64,000 nt of DNA from Centroberyx gerrardi. Its lineage: Eukaryota > Chordata > Actinopteri > Beryciformes > Berycidae. Below are positions 57,775 to 64,000 of this stretch, piece after piece. The DNA lies in contig NC_136019.1 in the NCBI RefSeq assembly GCF_048128805.1, positions 16,851,381 through 16,915,380 of the forward strand, written 5' to 3'. The notes under the pieces were generated by a model that ran no database searches, was not told the DNA's origin, and saw nothing but the letters and a program-made list of their open reading frames with translations. A program made the position numbers and the translations under genes. Numbering within the stretch: the first letter of the stretch is position 1; every line of letters begins with the position of its first letter.

Positions 57775-57950
57775 CAAATTCGCCGAGATCTCCCGATGTT
57801 TTCCCCTTCCATGGCAGTGTAATTAAAATATGCAAATGATATGATAAAATGCATTTCACCATGATGATGACAGTGGCAGTTATGCTGACCGCCTTGAAAA
57901 TTTGAACATTACTGTCAGATAAGGCTCATTCGCATCACAGGCTCGACTGA
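57775..57950. promoter_or_regulatory. Candidate conserved non-coding element
   Basis: Unique sequence with ATGCAAAT-like octamer words (CATGCAAATTCG, ATATGCAAATGATATG) and TAAT cores, flanked by CA and GT microsatellites. Regulatory role is a guess from composition only. Confidence 0.25.
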
Positions 57951-57964
57951 CGTGAACGCACACA

Positions 57965-57966
<2 letters not shown>

Positions 57967-58010
<44 letters not shown>
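57967..58010. repeat. (TG)22 microsatellite
   Basis: 44-base pure TG run. Confidence 0.9.
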
Positions 58011-58011
<1 letters not shown>

Positions 58012-58137
58012 CAAAGGGAATTCTGAGCTTTATCTCCACTGCACAAAGAAAGCAGTCTGACTTCTGAATGGCTGCCTCATAAGTGTGTGGAGGACAACTT
58101 CTCACATCCCTCTCTCTTGCTCTCATCTCTCTCTTCC

Positions 58138-58139
<2 letters not shown>

Positions 58140-58179
<40 letters not shown>
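58140..58179. repeat. (CA)20 microsatellite
   Basis: 40-base pure CA run, 130 bp from the TG run of opposite strand sense. Confidence 0.9.
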
Positions 58180-58180
<1 letters not shown>

Positions 58181-58923
58181 CCACCCTCCCTCCCACACAC
58201 ACACACACTCAGCAGGGCTTTCGATTATTTTGACCTTGCACTTGCATGCATATTGGGTAAACAATTTAGGTAAACAAGGTTTTGAGAGATCGCGCACTCC
58301 CAGCTCCCATACCAATGCCTTTGGTGTGTGTGTGTGTGTGTGTGTATAGCTGTGTGTGTGTGTGTGTGTGTAGTTGGGCAGGTCAGGATTTAAATGCATA
58401 CCTAGTTGTGGACAGGTTCAAGCCGTGGTCACCGCTATGTCCTCTAAAAGACACACATGGAAAGGCGAGGCTAAGAGGGGAAACACACACTCCTCATTTA
58501 TAGATTCATATTTATATATCTACCCTATCTGCATCTATTTGATATTTTTACCATGGTGCTATTGCTACAGCGACCTGATCATGAAGTTAAACTGAAGTGG
58601 TCATGGCCATCAAACTCAGAACACTTCATCATAAAACTTGAGAAAATAATTTTCTACAAACAAACAGTGATTTGACTTCGTTCTTCTTTCTACCTGATTA
58701 GGAACGTCACATACAAATTGTAAATATTTAGACAAAATTTAAAAAAAAGGAGGAACTTGAGGATTATCACTTTAACATATCTTGCTGTTGTCACTGTCAG
58801 CAGATTATGCAATGGTAGAAATGGACACATTTGCAATGCTAACAGGCATTAAGAAAGACCACTAGCCAGATAGCTGTACTGTGTATCTGGATAGACAGTG
58901 TGTATCTATTCCTGCATTTCCTA

Positions 58924-58959
<36 letters not shown>

Positions 58960-58998
58960 ATCTATCTGTTTCCCTCACTTGCTCCTTCCACTCTTCTC

Positions 58999-59030
58999 TC
59001 CCTCCCTCCCTCCCTCCCTCCCTCCCTCCC
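58999..59030. repeat. (CCCT)n microsatellite
   Basis: Tetranucleotide run directly following a (CT)n tract (about 58,928-58,957). Confidence 0.85.
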
Positions 59031-59103
59031 TTTCTCCTTTCCAATCAATCCTTACCCAGTCAGTTGTGCCTGGACAAGCCCATGTGTTAACGTGAAGCTT
59101 CAA

Positions 59104-59138
<35 letters not shown>

Positions 59139-60669
59139 CGTGTCCCGGTTTGATCCGGTGTACAGGACGGCAGTCTTTGAGCGATTGCCCCGGCACCCGC
59201 TGACATCCCGACTCCAGTAAAAATGGACTACACTTCATCTCCTCTCCTCTCTTTCCATCTTCCTCTTTGTCGTTCCTCTCCTCTGATCACTGAGGAAGAC
59301 TCATCCCTAACTCCCTCTAATAGACACTCTGCCCTGGGAGACGGAGCACTCTTTCCAGGAGTTCAGAGGAGGGAGAGAGAGACCGAGAGAGAGGGAGGGA
59401 GAGAGAGAGAGAGAGAGAGTTTAAGGGGGCGAGAGAGCAAACAGAGTGAAGACATGGGGGAAAGAGATGTAGAGTGAGTCAAAGTATTGGAGAGAAATAG
59501 AGCGAGAAAGAGAGAAAGAGGGAGTGGGAGACAGGAGTCAAAATGAGTGTGTGTGTGTGTGTGTGTGTGTTGGTGAGTCTACAGACAGACTCATATGAAA
59601 GACTTGTCCTAGGCCTAGATGCATAATTCATACAGCAACATAAATAGATGTGTGGCAGCCTGGGAACCCTTCACTTGGTGAAATTTTAGCTTTTTTAAAA
59701 ATGTTTTTTTTATTTTTTTTTTATGCTGTTTATGGTTCCGTAAACTAGAACTGTCCATTATTCAGATTATTTTAAATCACCAGAACGCATTAATCAGAAA
59801 CCAAGCTATGAAGTCTTAAAGTTTACCAGACCATAAAAGTAGAAAACGGGGAAAAAACGCACTTGCAGATTCCACTCCGCTGCACTCGAGGTTTTGACAA
59901 TTATTTACACTTCACCACAGAGCAGAGGGATTAAATCTTCTGACCCGTCCAAAATCACAGTTTCGCCAATCAATTTGCTTTTTTTTTTTTTTGGTGCTTT
60001 GTGGAAGTTTTGCCAAGAGAGACTGGCAGTGACACGGCTTCTGCTAGACTAGCACATAAATGAAGTGTAAATAAGCATCAACTTTCTTTTCTGCCGGGAA
60101 ACTGGGCCTCTCTGGATTTCTGAAGGATATTTAGGATGTTTAGGAGGGGAAAAGACAACTATAATTATTTTTGTTTTTTTTGGCAGACATATACATACAT
60201 CATGTACATGTTTAACCTACAAGTAATCATTTAAGGCTGGCACAGCAGTGATTTAGTAGTAGGTGTATCATATGTGAAGCTGAAAGGACACTGGGCGCAA
60301 TAGCAGTATCTTTTTTTTGCCATCTCTGAAAACAACTGGCCACTAGTGGAACAATACAGATTATAAAAGCTCTAATTGGCCCCACTAAATTGGCCAAATC
60401 CACTAATTGGTCTACTTATACTTCCTAGCACTCACTGTCTGAAATTAACTTTTTGGCTCACCTGCCAACAGCTGGAAACTACTAAAAAGTGACCTGCCAA
60501 GAGTAATATTTACCAGCTGAAATAATGAATTTTTCATAGAAATATGTCACCCTACCTGTTTTCAATGCTATTTCAGGTATGTAGATGCTGTGTGTTAATT
60601 TAAAACTCTCACTCACACAATGGGGTAAGTATGCAATTCATCAAATGACAAGAGAGCATTTTGAAGAAT

Positions 60670-60860
60670 AAGTTAGAGAAGGTTAGAGAAGAGGCCTTGT
60701 GTCCGGAAGGTTGCTGGTTTCAATCTCCAGACCAGGTGGGGAAAAGTGGGTGGGGAAAGTGAGTGTGTAACGCTCTTCCTTCCCTCAGCACCTACTGTCA
60801 AGGTGCTCTTAAACAAGGCACCCAACCCCTCCACCTGCTCCAGAAGACTGTGGTTGTACT
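60670..60860 (+). mobile_element. tRNA-derived SINE
   Basis: The head GTTAGAGAAGAGGCCTTGTG, then TCCGGAAGGTTGCTGGTTTC, follows the tRNA-like part of common fish SINEs, with a degenerate B box (GGTTTCAATCTCC). The body carries AAACAAGGCACCCAACCCCT and CACCTGCTCC, the typical GCAAGGCAC..AACCCC..CTGCTCC block of these families. The tail is not defined. Confidence 0.65.
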
Positions 60861-61084
60861 GGGAAGCTCCCAGGTGGGAATGTGTGGAACTGTAGGACTG
60901 TGAAGCAGAGCGTTGATGATAAATTAAGGACTTCACATTTTCTTCCGCTCCCTTACTTACAACCCTTGCCTTTCTCTTCTTCACCCCCCCCCCCACACAC
61001 ACACACACCTCACCCCATACCTCCCACCTTACCCATCAGTCTAACAGGCGAGCCACAGTCTATCACCCTCCCACAGCACGGGAC

Positions 61085-61300
61085 TATTGGACTTATCTTA
61101 GGCAGAGTTGCTCCCAATTTGGCGGCTGCAGGGCGGCGGGTGCAGTGTGCTGAAAGTTATCAGAGTGGGGCCAGCTCCCTATTTGGCAGGCGGAGGGGCA
61201 GTGCCACCACTGTCTGTCTGCCAGGTTGATTAATAAGTAGTGGCAGAGCGGCTATGCTAACAGACTGGCCTGCCCGGGCGCTTCCAGCGCTCTGGGTAAT
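61085..61300. promoter_or_regulatory. Candidate conserved non-coding element
   Basis: Unique GC-balanced block with TTAATAAGTAGTGGCAGAGC and GGGTAATTAATGACA words between simple repeats. There is no coding signal. The call rests on complexity contrast alone. Confidence 0.2.
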
Positions 61301-62820
61301 TAATGACACACACACACACACACACAGGGATGCATGCACACACAAAAGTACACACTCTCTTTTTGCTCTGTCTCATATGCGCACACACACATACACACGC
61401 ACGCGCACACACACACACAAAGCCACAAGCAATAATGCAGCACAATACCGGCTCGCTGATAACACAGAACAGACATACCGGCTTGTGTAAATTAGCATAA
61501 ACATGAGGGTATACATACACACACACACACACACACACCTTCCATCAAGCATCCCCCCATCCCTCCCACCTACCCACCCAAGTACACACACACACACACA
61601 CACATACACACACAAATAAAATTGCTTCTCCCCATCATCTGCTTCAGCAGCGGGGTGTTTGTGAGTGACAGCTCATCAGAGGAGTATTATCATCAGCCCG
61701 GCGTTTCTCTTAAGCAGAAGAGGCAGCCGGGCATAACCAAGTATTTCCTGGTTCTGTTGCCATTAGTTACCGCCAACATGCCAGGGGCGGGGCCGAGCAA
61801 ACCGGCGATTAGGAGGCGCATTATATAACAGGAGACACGACACAGAGGGATGTGAATGAATTTTAACTGTTGAAACGGCTTCAGAACGGAGGAAACGGAT
61901 GCACCTCACCACTGTGGTCCAGCATGTTAAAAATGACAGGTCAGAACAAGGGGACATATTGGTAAATGACCGGGGACTGCAGAGGTGAACGGCGTTATTT
62001 CTGCCTTGTTTTTTTTATTCCTCTCGCTGCTGTTTCATTACCTCAAGGCTATTACTGCAGGAATTTCTGCATTATGAAATGGTTCGTGGTGGAGAAAGTG
62101 AAGATGAGGGCAGACGGGAAAGATGGGCAAGAATCTACTTCAGAATATGCTTAGGGATATGTTTCAAAAATAAAAAATAAAAATGGTAAAAATGTATTTG
62201 TACAAGTAGATGACATTCATTCAAAATACAATTTGGGCACTGGAAAGAAAATTTTGTTTCTATGCGCTGTTGCTGACAGCATATATTTTCAAGGATATTC
62301 AAATAGGTTTTAGATGCTCAAAATATAATTTTGGACATTTTTGCTAGATTTTCTTTAAGTATGAAGTAGTATATATGAAATGCATTTTTTTTCACGCAGA
62401 AGTAGGACATGCAACATAGCACTGAATTGGATTCAAACTAAAAATTTGTTTCAATACGCTGTGCAGAGCCATCCACTTCTCTCTTTCTATCTCTCTTTCT
62501 CTCAATTTTCATAGCAATCCCTATATAGCATTAATGCAAGATGCCTGCAAATTTCATCCAAGTTAAATTGAAGATATTTTCAATGGCAGAATGAAAACTA
62601 AAACCAATTTTGCATCTGAAACGAACGTGAAAATGAAAACAACCCATCAGAATATACTGTAGGTCTGTGATTTCTCACCGGAAAAACAGATTTCTAGATT
62701 TAGACATTTTAATGCCTTGAGTTTATATAATATTAGACATTTTACATTATACAAGACTTTTTCAGGAGATGCAGATGCCGTGTAATGTTAGAGCCTCTCT
62801 CTCTTTCTACCCTCTATTCC

Positions 62821-62822
<2 letters not shown>

Positions 62823-62866
<44 letters not shown>
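62823..62866. repeat. (GT)22 microsatellite
   Basis: 44-base pure GT run. Confidence 0.9.
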
Positions 62867-62868
<2 letters not shown>

Positions 62869-63047
62869 CAGTGGTAGTATTACCATAAGCTACAGGTGTA
62901 AACAGTGGTGGGTCCCTATCGCTGTGTTTGCTTGGAAACTAAGAGGACTGGATGGGGAAGGAGCAAAGACAGCAACACGCAGGTAGGTGGGCTCACACAT
63001 GGTGGGACACACACACACTCACTTATTCATGGGCACAGCATGAGCCA

Positions 63048-63048
<1 letters not shown>

Positions 63049-63090
<42 letters not shown>
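63049..63090. repeat. (AC)21 microsatellite
   Basis: About 42 bases of pure AC. Confidence 0.9.
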
Positions 63091-63096
<6 letters not shown>

Positions 63097-63171
63097 ACAA
63101 CTGCTAGACAACTGCCCTACTGACATTAACTCCCCACACCCTTGGGCCTTGTGCTAAATGGAGTGTGTGCA

Positions 63172-63211
<40 letters not shown>

Positions 63212-63223
63212 CATTATGAAGGG

Positions 63224-63301
63224 CTAGCAGGTGTATGCCACAGCACTCAGGTGGAGCCCTTGAGAGGAAGATAATTCTTCACATGCACACCACCACACAC
63301 A

Positions 63302-63334
<33 letters not shown>

Positions 63335-63393
63335 CTCTGTCATGCCACTTTCTTCCGTAGATAAAAGCCCCCTGACTGTCCTCTTCTTGACCT

Positions 63394-63429
<36 letters not shown>

Positions 63430-63504
63430 TGTGTGTTGGTGCGCATGTGAAGAATTATCTTCCTCTCAAGGGCTCCACCTGAGTGCCGTGGCACACACCT
63501 GCTG
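63224..63504. repeat. Long inverted repeat with CA and GT arms
   Basis: CACTCAGGTGGAGCCCTTGA and GAAGATAATTCTTCACATG at the left recur inverted at the right (CATGTGAAGAATTATCTTCC, AAGGGCTCCACCTGAGTG). The arms continue inward into (CA)n (63,303-63,334) and (GT)n (63,395-63,437), so roughly 110-bp arms enclose a 60-bp centre. Arms differ at only a few positions outside the microsatellites. Confidence 0.75.
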
Positions 63505-64000
63505 GGGGGGTGGGGGGCGGACTACCCACGATTCCTTGCTGCCACAGAAGGGCCACATCAACGCAACCTCCACTGTTGTGAGGAACACTGTTGCCTGGCA
63601 ACCGGCCAAAGTTAGCACATCGCCGGAGATGACGAGATGGGAGACGACCTGTCTGTCTGTCTCCAGTCCTTCACAGCTCTGTCTCACCTTTTATTTTCCT
63701 CCTCCTCCTCCTCTCACTCCATCCCTTCCTCCTTTTGTCTCCTTCTCAATTTCACCGTCCCTTCCTCCTCTTCGCCCCTCTTCATCCTCTTGTTTTCAAC
63801 CACCACCCATCTCTGTCTCTCCGATTTCCTCTCTTTCTTTTGTTGGGGTTTCAGAGTTAGTTGTGAGCAACAAAGGATTTGTCAAGTGTCAGCACAGTGG
63901 CTGCAAGTTTCACCAAGTTACATTTTAAACTTTTTTTTTTCCCCACAGTTTTTTTTTATACCAGTTACAATGAAATATAAGACCAATTTGGCAACTGAAA

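Larger units (their letters stand above)
50422..64000 (-). other. nlgn2: Large nlgn2 intron, continuing past the window
   Basis: No neuroligin exon, other gene or convincing long reading frame was found on either strand. The space holds more than twenty (GT/CA)n runs, several (GA/CT)n tracts, one SINE, one repeat-filled MITE and one long inverted repeat, listed separately. The many reading frames translating as His-Thr, Cys-Val, Ser-Leu or Arg-Glu repeats are microsatellite artefacts. Confidence 0.6.

Noticed and set aside
57967..63437. Regularly spaced CA/GT runs considered as a CRISPR-like or satellite array
   Set aside because: No conserved repeat-spacer structure; they are ordinary eukaryotic dinucleotide microsatellites of mixed orientation.

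Overview
The window looks like nuclear DNA from a ray-finned (teleost-type) fish. It has intron-split genes, very dense CA/GT microsatellites, hAT-, piggyBac-, Penelope- and tRNA-SINE-like debris, a tandem array of very-large-inducible-GTPase (VLIG/GVIN) genes, and a neuroligin-2 gene. All calls come from reading the sequence; no database search was run.

Bases 1-37,400 hold an immune-type array on the + strand with three tandem copies of one gene. Copy A (2665-9411) is intact: five exons, 1790 predicted residues, two fibronectin type III (FN3) domains, a SAM-like segment, a VLIG/URGCP-type GTPase domain and a C-terminal Cys/His cluster. Copy B (about 16,750-18,670) is a deletion-riddled pseudogene. 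Copy C (26,097-34,859) has all five exons, but a 4-base deletion early in the giant exon shifts the frame. Each copy carries related 5' and 3' flanks, so the duplication unit is larger than the gene. An inverted scrap of a further copy lies at 13,439-13,535. Composite GAS/ISRE-like motifs upstream of B and C fit interferon control. The gaps between copies are filled with palindromic MITE-like elements, a Penelope-type RT relic, an ENDOD1-like exon fragment and an unrecognised decayed minus-strand exon.

Bases 37,400-40,053 are a transition zone, the last part probably the 3' UTR of the next gene. Bases 40,054-50,421 hold the last five coding exons of nlgn2 on the minus strand: the postsynaptic adhesion protein neuroligin 2 with a dead esterase fold, transmembrane segment, gephyrin-binding motif and TTRV PDZ ligand. 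Its earlier exons must lie beyond base 64,000. The rest (50,422-64,000) reads as one large nlgn2 intron, exceptionally rich in dinucleotide repeats, with a tRNA-derived SINE, a MITE full of EcoRI-type repeats, a long inverted repeat and a few unique AT-rich blocks that could be conserved non-coding elements.

The two loci are unrelated in function. The left is a fast-changing, AT-leaning, recombining immune array; the right is a GC-rich, slowly evolving neuronal gene.
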